Shown here: positions 16,652 to 25,464 of the stretch, piece after piece
Layout of the letters: every line of letters begins with the position of its first letter
Numbering within the stretch: the first letter of the stretch is position 1
From: Citreimonas sp042096055
GTDB taxonomy: Bacteria > Pseudomonadota > Alphaproteobacteria > Rhodobacterales > Rhodobacteraceae
Assembly: GCF_042096055.1 (NCBI RefSeq)
Contig: NZ_JBELMH010000003.1
Coordinates: 27,955-91,954 of the forward strand
Reading direction: 5' to 3'
Length of the DNA stretch: 64,000 nt
Program-made: the position numbers and the translations under genes
The notes under the pieces: generated by a model
Database searches by the model: none
What the model was told of the DNA's origin: nothing
The model's input: only the letters and a program-made list of their open reading frames with translations

Positions 16652-17919
16652 ACCTCCGCGCGCGCCGGGATCGTCGGCGGCGCCGCGTTCAGCGTGTCGA
16701 TCGCCAGGCCCGCCGCGCTCTTGTAGCCCGCCATGAAGGCCGCGCGCTCCTCGGGCGAGACGACCGAGTCGATGTCGTCGAACACGCCGCCGCAGCGGTC
16801 GTCGAGCAGGTTCAGCAGCCCGAACGGCCCCGCGCCCCGGTTGCGCAGCACCAGTCGCGAGATCGGCCCGCAAAGCTGCGCGTCGTAGGCCGACAGCGCC
16901 CGCGGCGTCACCCCGTGGCGCAGCATCTGCGCCCCCAGCACGCGCGCGTCGACGATCGCCTGGCTCGCCCCGTTCGAGCCCGTGGGATACATCGCGTGCG
17001 CCGCGTCGCCCATCAGCGCCACCGGCCCGTCCACCCAGGTGTCGACCGGGTCGCGGTCGATCATCGGGTTCTCGTAGGCGGTCTCGGCGCCCGACAACAG
17101 CGCCGGCACGTCCAGCCAGTCGTAGCGGTAGGCGTCGAAGTGGTGCAGGAAGGTCGACACCGGCACCGCGCGGAACCAGCCCTTGTGCGGCCAGGTGCCG
17201 TCGCCCTCCACCGTGACTTCGGCGATCCAGTTGAGCAGCGACAGCCCATCGGCATCCGGCCCCGAGATCGGGTAGATCACCATGCGCTGGCTGTGCGTCC
17301 CCAGCCCCACGAACGACGACGCGGTCCGCGGCGCCCGCGCGCGCACCGTGCCGCGCCACATCAGCGCGCCGCCCCAGTGGATCGGCGGCTGGTCGGGGTG
17401 CATCTGCGCCCGCACGGCCGAGTGGATGCCGTCGGCGCCGACCAGCAGCCGGCCGCGCAGCGTCTCGACGCCCGCGCCGCCCTCGACCGCCGCCTCGACC
17501 CCGGCATCCGTCGCGCGATAGCCGGTGACCCTGGCGCCCAGCCGCACCGCGCCCTTCCCCGCGCGCGCCACCAGCGTGCGGTACAGCAGCATGTGGAACG
17601 CCCCGCGATGGCAGGCGATCTGCGGCCAGGCATAGCCCGCATCGCGGCCGCGCGGCTCGGCATAGACCTCGCGGCCGTTGAGGCCCACCAGCGCCCATTC
17701 GCGGATCGGCAGGCCGACGCCGTGCAGCGCGTCCTCGTCCAACCCGAGGTCGATCAGTTCACGCACCGCATTGGGCTGCAGGTTGATGCCCACGCCCAGC
17801 GGCCGCATCTCGGACGCCGATTCGATCACCGTGAAAGGCACCCCGATCTGGTGCAGCGTCAGCGCCAGCGTCAGCCCGCCGATGCCGCCCCCGGCGATGA
17901 TCACCCGTTCGTCCTGCAT
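16648..17919 (-). CDS. FAD-dependent monooxygenase (salicylate hydroxylase-like)
   Basis: This is a 423-residue single-component flavoprotein hydroxylase of the PF01494 group. It begins with the FAD-binding GXGXXG-type motif VIIAGGGIGGLTLALTL, has the LLVGADGIHSAVR (DG) motif near residue 165 and VALMGDAAHAMYPTGSNGASQAI (GD motif) near residue 295. Such enzymes hydroxylate aromatic rings with NAD(P)H and O2. The substrate is not clear. The ATG at 17919 follows a GGGGAGG-like site. It is a lone leftward gene that converges on cobF, and no aromatic catabolic genes are adjacent. Confidence 0.86.
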   Translation of the reverse strand: MQDERVIIAGGGIGGLTLALTLHQIGVPFTVIESASEMRPLGVGINLQPNAVRELIDLGLDEDALHGVGLPIREWALVGLNGREVYAEPRGRDAGYAWPQIACHRGAFHMLLYRTLVARAGKGAVRLGARVTGYRATDAGVEAAVEGGAGVETLRGRLLVGADGIHSAVRAQMHPDQPPIHWGGALMWRGTVRARAPRTASSFVGLGTHSQRMVIYPISGPDADGLSLLNWIAEVTVEGDGTWPHKGWFRAVPVSTFLHHFDAYRYDWLDVPALLSGAETAYENPMIDRDPVDTWVDGPVALMGDAAHAMYPTGSNGASQAIVDARVLGAQMLRHGVTPRALSAYDAQLCGPISRLVLRNRGAGPFGLLNLLDDRCGGVFDDIDSVVSPEERAAFMAGYKSAAGLAIDTLNAAPPTIPARAEV

Positions 17920-18108
17920 GCCGATCCTCCCCTTTTTCGCGCGCGACTTTGCCAGCCCGCGCCCGCGCAAGGCAAGACCGCACGCCTGCGTCACGAAGAT
18001 ATGCCCGGCGCGTGCGGAACGCGACCGGCCGGCGCGTCGTAGACCCTGTGAAGGACGGCGCGGATCGCGCGCCGGCAAACGACAAGAACAACGAAAGGAC
18101 CGCGACCG

Positions 18109-18873
18109 ATGAAGATCCTGATGATCCTGACCTCGCACGACACGCTGGGCGACACCGGGCGCCCGACCGGCTTCTGGCTCGAGGAATTCGCCGCCCCCTA
18201 CTACGTTTTCCGCGACGCGGGCGCCGAGATCACGCTGGCCTCGCCCGCCGGCGGCCAGCCGCCGATCGACCCGGCCAGCGACGCCGACGACGCGCAGACC
18301 GACGCCACCCGCCGCTTCAAGGACGACGCCACNNNNNNNNNNNNNNNNNNNNNNNNNNNNNNNNNNNNNNNNNNNNNNNNNNNNNNNNNNNNNNNNNNNN
18401 NNNNNNNNNNNNNNNNNNNNNNNNNNNNNNNNGCGCTGGCCAACACCGTTGCGCTCTCGACCGTGTCCGAGGATGCCTTCGACGCGGTGTTCTATCCCGG
18501 CGGGCACGGCCCGCTCTGGGACCTGGCCGAGGACGCGCACAGCACCGCGCTGATCGAACGCTTCGCCGCCGCCGGCAAGCCCATCGGCGCGGTCTGCCAC
18601 GCGCCGGCAGTGTTCAAGAACCCCAAGGGTGCCGACGGCCGCGCGCTGATCGCCGGGCGCATGGTCACCGGCTTCACCAATTCCGAGGAAAAGGCCGTGG
18701 GCCTGACCAAGGTGGTGCCGTTCCTGGTGCAGGACATGCTCAACGCCAATGGCGGCCACTACGAGAAGGGCGAGGATTGGGCATCCTTCGTGGTGATGGA
18801 CGGCAACATCGTCACCGGCCAGAACCCGGCATCATCCGGCGAGGCCGCGCACAAGCTGATGGCGCTGGTCTGA
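18109..18873 (+). CDS. DJ-1/PfpI-family (Hsp31-like) protein, with a gap inside
   Basis: This is a class I glutamine-amidotransferase-like protein of the Hsp31/DJ-1 group, whose members act as glyoxalase III or protein deglycases or chaperones. Conserved parts are ILTSHDTLGDTGRPTGFWLEE at the N-terminus, VFYPGGHGPLWDLAED, and the nucleophile cysteine in GAVCHAPAVFKN. A 100-N gap (18333-18432) falls after RRFKDDA and before ALANTVALS. Related proteins have only a handful of residues there, so the real missing DNA is probably about 1-13 bp, and the true length is near 220-227 residues. Function beyond the family is inference. Confidence 0.85.
   Translation: MKILMILTSHDTLGDTGRPTGFWLEEFAAPYYVFRDAGAEITLASPAGGQPPIDPASDADDAQTDATRRFKDDAXXXXXXXXXXXXXXXXXXXXXXXXXXXXXXXXXXALANTVALSTVSEDAFDAVFYPGGHGPLWDLAEDAHSTALIERFAAAGKPIGAVCHAPAVFKNPKGADGRALIAGRMVTGFTNSEEKAVGLTKVVPFLVQDMLNANGGHYEKGEDWASFVVMDGNIVTGQNPASSGEAAHKLMALV
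18333..18432. other. 100-N scaffold gap in the DJ-1/PfpI gene
   Basis: The flanks do not repeat each other. The reading frame needs a true gap length that is 1 modulo 3, and comparison with the family pattern suggests only a few missing codons. The figure of 100 is a placeholder. Confidence 0.8.
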
Positions 18874-18899
18874 GCGCGCGCCCCCGTCCGGGCCTGCGC

Positions 18900-19706
18900 C
18901 TAGGGGCGCGCCCGGGCGGGGAAGATGTCGGCCATCGCGGTCTCGAACGCGCCCCAGCTCATGGTGGCGGAATTCCCGGCATAGCCCTCGTAGAACGACT
19001 TGCCCGTCTCGGTGGGCAGGCCGGCCCAAATCCGCGCGAGGTTCAGCATGAACCGGTCGCGCGACAGCGCCCCGGAATCGAAGGCGTGCATGCCGGCCTG
19101 CGCCAGCAGACGGTCCGCCAGCCGGTCCTGCACCGCCGGCGAGAACCGGGTATGCGGGTCGATCTCAAGCGCCTCGACCAGCGCGCGCAGCGTGGACGGG
19201 ATGAACTGGTAGCGCCCGATCGCGTGCGGCTGGCGCGGCGTGGCCTCGATCCAGGCATAGATCTCGGCGATCGTCATGCGCGTCGGCCGGTCCGGCGGCG
19301 GGATCTTCGCGCCATGCTGGACCGCGTCGAACCCGGCGCGCCCGGCCTCGGCCTTGGCGATGACGTCGCGCAGCCGCGACGCCCGCGCCGCCAGTGCGCC
19401 CACGAAGTCGGCGCCTGTGCCCCCCAGCCCCAGGCCTGCGCGCGGCGCCGGCTCCCACAATCCGCGGCCGTCGAGCATGGCGAACAGGCTCGGCCCGCCG
19501 GGCCGGTCGTCGTCCGAAGGCGCGCCCGCCTCGGGCTGCAGGATGCCGCGCGCGCCCGCGCCGAAGCCCGCGCCGTCCTCCATCGGGATGAAGGCCGCGC
19601 GGTCGGTGCGGAACACCCCTTCGGACAACAGCGACACGGGCGAGGCCCCGGCCCCGCCGCCAAGGGCCGCGGCGATCAACATGCCGGTGCAAAGCGTTCG
19701 CGTCAT
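18900..19706 (-). CDS. Exported lysozyme-like protein
   Basis: This 268-residue protein has a signal peptide (MTRTLCTGMLIAAALGGGAGA) and an unremarkable linker up to about residue 110. A lysozyme-like domain follows: RDVIAKAEAGRAGFDAVQHGAKI, with a glutamate at the usual acid position, then AIGRYQFIPSTLRALV and SPAVQDRLADRLLAQAG. The AIGRYQFIP segment is typical of phage-type muramidases and related cell-wall hydrolases. It should act in the periplasm on peptidoglycan. No phage genes are nearby, so I read it as a chromosomal wall enzyme. The substrate and physiological role are not shown by the sequence. Confidence 0.72.
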   Translation of the reverse strand: MTRTLCTGMLIAAALGGGAGASPVSLLSEGVFRTDRAAFIPMEDGAGFGAGARGILQPEAGAPSDDDRPGGPSLFAMLDGRGLWEPAPRAGLGLGGTGADFVGALAARASRLRDVIAKAEAGRAGFDAVQHGAKIPPPDRPTRMTIAEIYAWIEATPRQPHAIGRYQFIPSTLRALVEALEIDPHTRFSPAVQDRLADRLLAQAGMHAFDSGALSRDRFMLNLARIWAGLPTETGKSFYEGYAGNSATMSWGAFETAMADIFPARARP

Positions 19707-20021
19707 CTGGGCTCCGTTCTGGTTGCCGTGCGGGCATCCTGCCTGCCACAGGTTCAGATTCGGTTAGCCACGGCGGAACGGCCTTCGGACCGGTCTTTGC
19801 GACACCCCTCCGGAACGGCCCAAGTGTTGACGAAACATGAATCCGTCTCTGCAAGCCATTGATTTTCATAAGCCGCAATCCTGTCCCATCGTGGGACACC
19901 CCATGACGCCCCTTTCGCCATCGTCCCGCAGCCTGCCCGGATTCCGCACAATCCGGCCCCCGGCCCCGCCCGAACGCGCCCCGGCGCTTGACTTGCCCGC
20001 GCCGCCGGGGTCGATGGCCGC
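19707..20021. promoter_or_regulatory. Divergent intergenic region with an inverted repeat at 19882-19898
   Basis: This 315-bp stretch between two divergently read genes carries no credible ORF. It includes the most AT-rich segment of the area (19824-19880), where promoters for both genes are likely. A perfect inverted repeat, TGTCCCA-TCG-TGGGACA, at 19882-19898 looks like an operator. The binding protein is unknown to me. No clear paired -35/-10 elements could be assigned. Confidence 0.45.
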
Positions 20022-20639
20022 ATGCTTCTTCTCAGCTCGCCCCCGCCCGACCGTCACACCCCATGGGAGGACGCCCAGGGCATCCTGATCGGCGCCACGC
20101 TGGTCGCCCTGTCGATCCAGTTCCTGCGCGCCGCCGAGCTGTTCACCGGCCAGATCGCCGGCCTCTCGCTGGTCATCGCCTACCCGACCGGCTGGTCCTT
20201 CGGCCTGATCTTCTTCGTGCTGAACCTGCCCTTCTACGTGCTGGCCGTGCGCCAGATCGGCTGGACCTTCACCCTGAAGAACTTCGCCGCCGTCACGCTG
20301 ATGGCCTCGATCGCCGAGTCGCTGCCCCTGGTCCTCAGCGTCGGCCCGCTGCACCCCGCCCTCGGCGCCGGCCTCTTCGGCGTGCTCTCGGGCGTGGGGC
20401 TGCTGTCGCTCTTCCGCCACGGCGCCACGCTGGGCGGCGTCGGCATCGTGGCGCTGTGGCTGCAGGACACGCGCGGCATCAAGGCGGGCGCCACGCAGCT
20501 GGCCTTCGACCTGTGCGTCTTCCTCGTCGCGCTGACCCTGTTTCCCTGGCCGGTCGTTGCATGGTCGCTGCTGGGCGCGGTGATCCTGAACGGCGTGATC
20601 ATCATCAACCACCGCCGCGACCGCTACATCGCGCGCTGA
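20022..20639 (+). CDS. YitT family (DUF161) membrane protein
   Basis: This is a 205-residue protein with about five to six membrane segments. It begins after a short polar N-terminus at PWEDAQGILIGATLVALSIQFLRAAELFTGQIAGLSL, the segment that defines YitT proteins. TGWSFGLIFFVLNLPFYVLAV and KAGATQLAFDLCVFLVALTLF follow. The C-terminal DUF2179 domain of Gram-positive YitT proteins is absent, as usual for the proteobacterial short form. Substrate and role are unknown. A CCTGCC/GGCAGG hairpin 15 bp after the stop may end the transcript. Confidence 0.82.
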   Translation: MLLLSSPPPDRHTPWEDAQGILIGATLVALSIQFLRAAELFTGQIAGLSLVIAYPTGWSFGLIFFVLNLPFYVLAVRQIGWTFTLKNFAAVTLMASIAESLPLVLSVGPLHPALGAGLFGVLSGVGLLSLFRHGATLGGVGIVALWLQDTRGIKAGATQLAFDLCVFLVALTLFPWPVVAWSLLGAVILNGVIIINHRRDRYIAR

Positions 20640-20714
20640 GCGTTTGCGCCGCCCTGCCCGTTCGGCAGGCACGTCACGCACTCACATGCCCATTTATCTT
20701 GCATCGCGCCCACG

Positions 20715-20733
20715 GCTTGGCCACGCTTGGCCA
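20715..20733 (+). repeat. Tandem 9-bp repeat in the ABC transporter promoter region
   Basis: GCTTGGCCA occurs twice, separated by one base (20715-20723 and 20725-20733), and the second copy is part of the palindrome CTTGGCCAAG. The repeats lie about 80 bp before the substrate-binding protein gene. Repeats one helical turn apart are typical of a regulator site, but no regulator gene is adjacent. Confidence 0.4.
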
Positions 20734-20811
20734 AGGGCGCTGTCCCGCGCCGGCCGCGCGGCGTAGATACGGGCGTCACGAATAAAACAGGTCCAACAGG
20801 GAGAGACCCAC

Positions 20812-21816
20812 GTGTTCCACCGCACCATCGCCGTCACCGGCGCGCTGTTCGCCGCCACGATCGCCGGGGCGCAGACGACCGACATGCCCTTCGCGCTCGA
20901 CTGGAAGTTCGAAGGCCCGGCGGCGCCCTACTTCGCCGCGATCGACCGCGGCTTCTTCGAGGACGAGGGCCTGAACGTCTCGATCGAGGCGGGCTCGGGC
21001 TCGGTCGACGTGATCCCGAAGGTCGCGACGGGCGCCTTCCCGGTCGGCTTCGGCGACATCAACAGCCTGATCAAGTTCCTCGACCAGAACCCCGACGCGC
21101 CGGTCAAGGCGGCGATGATGATCTACGACAAGCCCGCCTTCGCCATCGTCGGCCGCAAGAGCCAGGGCGTCGAGGCGCCGAAGGACCTGGAAGGCCGAGT
21201 GCTGGGCGCACCGCCGCCCGATGGCGCCTGGGCGCAGTTCCCGGCCTTCGCCAGCGCCAACGACCTAGACGTGGACTCGATCACCGTCGAGCCGGTGGGC
21301 TTCCCCACGCGCGAGCCGATGCTGGCCGAGGGCGAAGTGGACGCGATCACCGGCTTCTCGTTCAGCTCGGTGCTGAACCTCAAGCGCCTTGGCGTGCCCG
21401 AGGACGACATCAGCAACATCCTGATGGCGGATCACGGGCTTGACCTTTATGGCAACGCGATCCTGATCAACACCGACTATGCCGCCGAAAACCCCGAACT
21501 GATCGAGGGCTTCCTGCGCGCCGTGGCCATGGGCTGGGAAGACGTGCGCGAGAACCCCGAGGCCGGCATCGACAGCCTGATGGAGCGCAACCCCGCCGCC
21601 GACGCGGCGCTCGAGACCGAGCGGCTGCAGATGTCGATGGACCAGAACGTCTTCACCGAGTGGGTGAAGGAGAACGGGCTGGGCGTCATCGACCCCGCGC
21701 GCATGGACTCGGCCCTGGCGCAACTCGCCGAGACCTACGAGTTCCAGACCGAGCCCGACGCAAGCCTCTACTTCACCGACGAATACCTGCCCGAGGGCGG
21801 CTTCGACGTCGAGTGA
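20812..21816 (+). CDS. ABC transporter substrate-binding protein (SsuA/THI5 type)
   Basis: This 334-residue periplasmic binding protein of the NMT1/THI5-SsuA fold begins (GTG) FHRTIAVTGALFAATIAGAQT, a signal peptide. The mature protein has the family opening FALDWKFEGPAAPYFAAIDRGFFEDEGLNVSIEAGSGS. Substrates of this fold include pyrimidine precursors, sulfonates, nitrate and phthalate. The sequence does not settle which one. The ATPase and permease genes follow after 82 and 10 bp. A molybdenum dehydrogenase operon on the opposite strand ends just beyond, so the ligand may be a precursor of its substrate, but that is inference. Confidence 0.88.
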   Translation: MFHRTIAVTGALFAATIAGAQTTDMPFALDWKFEGPAAPYFAAIDRGFFEDEGLNVSIEAGSGSVDVIPKVATGAFPVGFGDINSLIKFLDQNPDAPVKAAMMIYDKPAFAIVGRKSQGVEAPKDLEGRVLGAPPPDGAWAQFPAFASANDLDVDSITVEPVGFPTREPMLAEGEVDAITGFSFSSVLNLKRLGVPEDDISNILMADHGLDLYGNAILINTDYAAENPELIEGFLRAVAMGWEDVRENPEAGIDSLMERNPAADAALETERLQMSMDQNVFTEWVKENGLGVIDPARMDSALAQLAETYEFQTEPDASLYFTDEYLPEGGFDVE

Positions 21817-21898
21817 TCCGTTCCGGCGCGGCCCCGCGCCGGTTTCGCAACACCCGGCGCGGCCAAGCGGTCGCGCCGGCCTCCACCACAGGCCGCAT

Positions 21899-22711
21899 GT
21901 GACCAACCTCATCGAAATCTCGGGCGTGCGCCACGCCTACAAGACAGACTCGGGCCCGTTGCCGGTGCTGGACGGGCTCGACATCGCGGTGCCCGAGGGC
22001 GGCTTCTGCGCCGTCGTCGGCCCGTCGGGTTGCGGTAAGTCCACGCTGACCAAGCTGATCGCCGGCCTGATGCGACCGGACCAGGGCCACGTGAAGCTGC
22101 ACGGGACCGAGGTGACCTCGCCCCGCTCGACCGTGGGGATGGCGTTCCAGAACCCGGTGTTGCTGGAATGGCGCACGATCCTCGACAACGTGATCCTGCC
22201 GCTGGAGATCGTGCCCAACAGCCTGAGCCGCGCGCAGCGCGAGGACCGCGCGCGCAGCCTGCTGTCGATGGTCGGGCTGGAAGGCTTCGAGGACAAGCGC
22301 CCCTCCGAGCTGTCGGGCGGCATGCGGCAGCGCGCCTCGCTGTGCCGCGCGCTGGTGCACAAGCCCGAGGTGCTGATCCTCGACGAGCCGTTCGGCGCGC
22401 TCGACGCCTTCACGCGCGAGGATCTGTGGCAGATCATGCACCAGGTGAAGGAGCGCGAGCCCTTCACCGGCGTGCTGATCACCCACGACCTGCGCGAGAG
22501 CATCTTCCTGGCCGACCAGGTGATCGTGCTGTCCGGCCGGCCCGCGCGCACGCAATACGTGCTCGACGTGGGCACCAGCGGGCCGCGCGACCTGGACCAC
22601 CTCTACACCGCCGAGGCCTCCGAGATGCTGGCGATCCTGCGCCACCAGATCGAGGTCGCACAGGGCCGCGCCGCGCCGCAGGCGGAAACGCCCGTCCGCG
22701 CGGTACGATAG
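21899..22711 (+). CDS. ABC transporter ATP-binding protein (SsuB/TauB type)
   Basis: This is a 270-residue ATPase with Walker A (GPSGCGKSTL, residues near 41), signature LSGGMRQRASLCRAL and Walker B (VLILDEPFGALDAFTR), closest to the nitrate/sulfonate/taurine family. The start is GTG at 21899. It energises the permease encoded 10 bp downstream and pairs with the binding protein upstream. It has a C-terminal tail after the switch histidine (ITHDLRESIFLADQV) that is longer than usual and of no clear function. Confidence 0.9.
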   Translation: MTNLIEISGVRHAYKTDSGPLPVLDGLDIAVPEGGFCAVVGPSGCGKSTLTKLIAGLMRPDQGHVKLHGTEVTSPRSTVGMAFQNPVLLEWRTILDNVILPLEIVPNSLSRAQREDRARSLLSMVGLEGFEDKRPSELSGGMRQRASLCRALVHKPEVLILDEPFGALDAFTREDLWQIMHQVKEREPFTGVLITHDLRESIFLADQVIVLSGRPARTQYVLDVGTSGPRDLDHLYTAEASEMLAILRHQIEVAQGRAAPQAETPVRAVR

Positions 22712-22721
22712 GAGGCGACAG

Positions 22722-23549
22722 ATGGCATACGTTCCCGAACACATGAGCGCCGAGCGGCCGCGCCGGGGCGCCGGCATCGCCGGTTTCCTGACGAGCCGCG
22801 CGGTCGTGGCGCCGATCGCCGCGGTCGTCGTCTTCCTGCTGCTGTGGGAGCTGATCGTCTGGATCAACGGCTGGCCTGACTACCTGATGGCCTCGCCCTC
22901 GGACCTTCCGGCGGCCTACGCGCAATACTGGGACCTGTTCCTCGTGATGGGCTGGCAGACGCTGTGGCGCACGATCGTGGGCCTCGTTCTGGCGGTGGTC
23001 GTGGGCGTCGGTTTCGGCATGGTCATGGGCTTTTCGCGCACGATGCGCGACGCGCTCTACCCGCTGCTGGTGGGCTTCAACGCGATACCCAAGGCGACCG
23101 TCGTGCCCATCGTGGCGTTGCTGTTCGTCGGCGCTCACGATTTCAATACGATCCTGATCGCCTTCATGATCTCGTTCTTCCCGATCGCCGTGTCGGTCAG
23201 CATCGGGCTGTCGACGCTTGAACCCGAGTACCGGGACATCCTGCGCAGCCTCGGTGCTTCGCAGACGACGATCTTCCGCAAGATCGCCCTGCCGAAGACG
23301 CTGCCGGAATTCTTCGGTGCGCTGAAGGTGTCGGTGACGCTGGCTTTCATCGGGACCAACCTGATGGAGATCGTGTCGCCTCACGGTCGCGGCTTGGGCG
23401 CGCTGTTCGACAGCGGCAAGACCAACAGCAACTATCCCCTGATGTTCGCCGTGCTGATCGCGCTCGCGTTCCTGGGGATCGTTCTCTACTACATCGTCGT
23501 CGCGCTCGAGAAGATCTTCGCCGGATGGGCGGAACGGCAGCCGGGCTGA
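22722..23549 (+). CDS. ABC transporter permease (SsuC/TauC type)
   Basis: This 275-residue inner-membrane permease has about six transmembrane helices. The cytoplasmic coupling loop EPEYRDILRSLGASQTTIFRKIALPKTLPEFFGALK carries the EAA motif near residue 185. It completes the three-gene importer. AGGAGG lies 8 bp before the ATG. The gene ends 18 bp before the convergent stop of the molybdenum subunit gene. Confidence 0.9.
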   Translation: MAYVPEHMSAERPRRGAGIAGFLTSRAVVAPIAAVVVFLLLWELIVWINGWPDYLMASPSDLPAAYAQYWDLFLVMGWQTLWRTIVGLVLAVVVGVGFGMVMGFSRTMRDALYPLLVGFNAIPKATVVPIVALLFVGAHDFNTILIAFMISFFPIAVSVSIGLSTLEPEYRDILRSLGASQTTIFRKIALPKTLPEFFGALKVSVTLAFIGTNLMEIVSPHGRGLGALFDSGKTNSNYPLMFAVLIALAFLGIVLYYIVVALEKIFAGWAERQPG

Positions 23550-23567
23550 GCGCCCGGCCGCCCCGGA

Positions 23568-25464
23568 TCAGGCGCGTTCCATCGCGGCGATGACCTTGTC
23601 CGGCGTCGCCGGCAGTTCGAGCACGCGCGCGCCGCTGGCGTCGTAGATCGCGTTCAGGATCGCCGCGCCCGAGCCGGAAATGCCCAGCTCGCCCACGCCC
23701 TTCGACTGCATCGGGTTGGCGTGATCGTCGCGCACCGGCAGGAAATCCACCTGCATGTCCGACGGAACGTCGGCATGCGCGGCGACGTGATAGTTGGCGA
23801 GGTCACGGTTGGCGATGTGCCCGGTGCGGGGATCGTGCTCCAGCATCTCGGTCAGCGCGCCGCCCAGGCCCCAGACCATGCCGCCGAGCGCCTGCCCGCG
23901 CGCGGTCCGTTCGTTCAACACGCGGCCGATGTCGAACAGGCCCAGCATCCGACGCACGCGAACCTCGCCGGTCCAGCGATGCACGGCCACCTCGGCGAAA
24001 TGCGCGCCGAAGCCGGACGANNNNNNNNNNNNNNNNNNNNNNNNNNNNNNNNNNNNNNNNNNNNNNNNNNNNNNNNNNNNNNNNNNNNNNNNNNNNNNNN
24101 NNNNNNNNNNNNNNNNNNNNCCGCGCGGCCGAGTCCTGCAGCGCGTTGGGGCGCGCGGCGGCCGCCATGCCGGTGCCGATCAGCCAGTCGCCCTCGGCCC
24201 GCGTGCCGGGTGCCGGGCGATCTGCCCAGCCGAAGCGGCGCGCGCCCTCGGTCAGACAATCGGCCAGGCGCTGCTCGCCGAAGGCCTGCCCGGTCATCGG
24301 GTGGCTTGTCGAGACGTTCCTGAGCCGCAGGTCCAGCGGGTCGATCCCGGCCTCCTTGGCCAGCATGTCCATCGCCACCTCGAGCGCGACCATGCCCACC
24401 GCCTCGCCCGGCGCGCGAACCGAGCCCGAGGGCGTGCGGTGGTGCCGCGCCACTTCCTGCGCGAAATGCATCGCCAGCGCGTCGTAGGTGAACTGCGACG
24501 CGCTGCTGACGGGTTCGGAAAACGCCTCGCCCGGCAGGTTGGACACCCGGTCGTCATGGGCCAGCGCCAGCAGTTTGCCGTCGGCATCCGTCGCCAGCCG
24601 CAGGTGCTGATGCGTCTCGGTCCGGCGCAGGACGGCGTCGAACACGGTCTGGCGCGCCATCACGACCCGCACCGGGCGGTCCAACTTGCGCGCCGCGATC
24701 GCGGCCGAGACCGCCTCGGCGCCGATGCCCAGCTTCGAGCCGAAGCCGCCGCCGACGTAGGGCGACAGGATGCGCACCCGCTCGGGGTCCACATCCAGCG
24801 CGTCGGCGAGTTCGTACCGGTTGAAGGCGACCATCTGCAGCGATCCGCGCAGCAGCAGGTTCTCGCCCTGCCACTCGGCGACCGCGGCATGCGGCTCCAT
24901 CGCCGCGGCGGCATGACCGGGCGTGCGAAAGGTCACGTCGACCCGGGCGGCGGCGCGGTTCCAGGCGTCGTCCCAGTCCCCGCGGGTCTGGGGATCGTCC
25001 CGCTCGACCTCGGACGCGGTGTCGGGATCGACCTCGGCGGGCTCCGAGTCGTAGCTGACCGCCAGCCGCAGCGCGCCGTCGCGCGCGGCCTCGAACGTCT
25101 CGGCCACAACCAGCGCGATCGGCTGGCCGTGGTAATGAACCTCGCCGTCGGGACGGATCGGGCTTTCGCCAGCGGTGCCCTGCGCCGGGTTGCGCACGAA
25201 ATGCGGCCCATGGAAGACGCCCAGCAGGCCGGGGATGCCGGCGATCGACTTCTCATCGATCGACGTCACGCGGCCGCGCGTTACCGTCGCACGGACCAGC
25301 ACACCGTGGGCGCAGCCCTCGGGCAGGTGGTCGGCGGCGTAATCGGCGGTGCCGGTGACCTTTGCCAGCCCGTCGGGGCGCGGCATCGCGGTGCCGATCA
25401 GACCCTGCCGCGTCGAGTCGAGAAGCCGCGCCTGCGGTTCGTCCATCTTGAAATCGAAGGTCAT
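23568..25464 (-). CDS. Molybdopterin-binding subunit of a xanthine dehydrogenase-family enzyme (gap inside)
   Basis: This is the catalytic Mo subunit of a PaoC/YagR-type aldehyde or N-heterocycle oxidoreductase. Motifs seen are AMEPHAAVAEW, SPYVGGGFGSKLG, SVRAPGEAVGM and, near the C-terminus, the active-site glutamate in KGVGELGISGSGAAI. A 100-N gap (24021-24120) splits it after 448 codons. The last 150 codons lie in another frame only because 100 is not a multiple of 3: the real gap must be 0 modulo 3. Known members have about 730 residues, so about 130 residues (near 400 bp) are missing. The start overlaps the FAD subunit stop (ATGA). The gene is probably intact. The substrate is unknown. 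Confidence 0.87.
24021..24120. other. 100-N scaffold gap in the Mo subunit gene (real sequence missing)
   Basis: The flanks do not repeat. The missing part corresponds to the segment of the Mo subunit between DSAAR and SSGFGAHFAEV, which in relatives is on the order of 130 residues. The apparent frameshift comes from the placeholder length. Confidence 0.8.

Noticed and set aside
18900..19706. Prophage remnant, suggested by the lysozyme-like domain
   Set aside because: The protein has a signal peptide and no holin, spanin, integrase or structural phage genes are nearby.
19882..19898. PpsR/CrtJ site (TGT-N12-ACA)
   Set aside because: The spacing between TGT and ACA is 11 bases, not 12, and no photosynthesis gene is in the window.
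23568..25464. Molybdenum subunit as a frameshifted pseudogene
   Set aside because: The frame change falls exactly at the N placeholder, and both halves keep all expected motifs, including the active-site glutamate.
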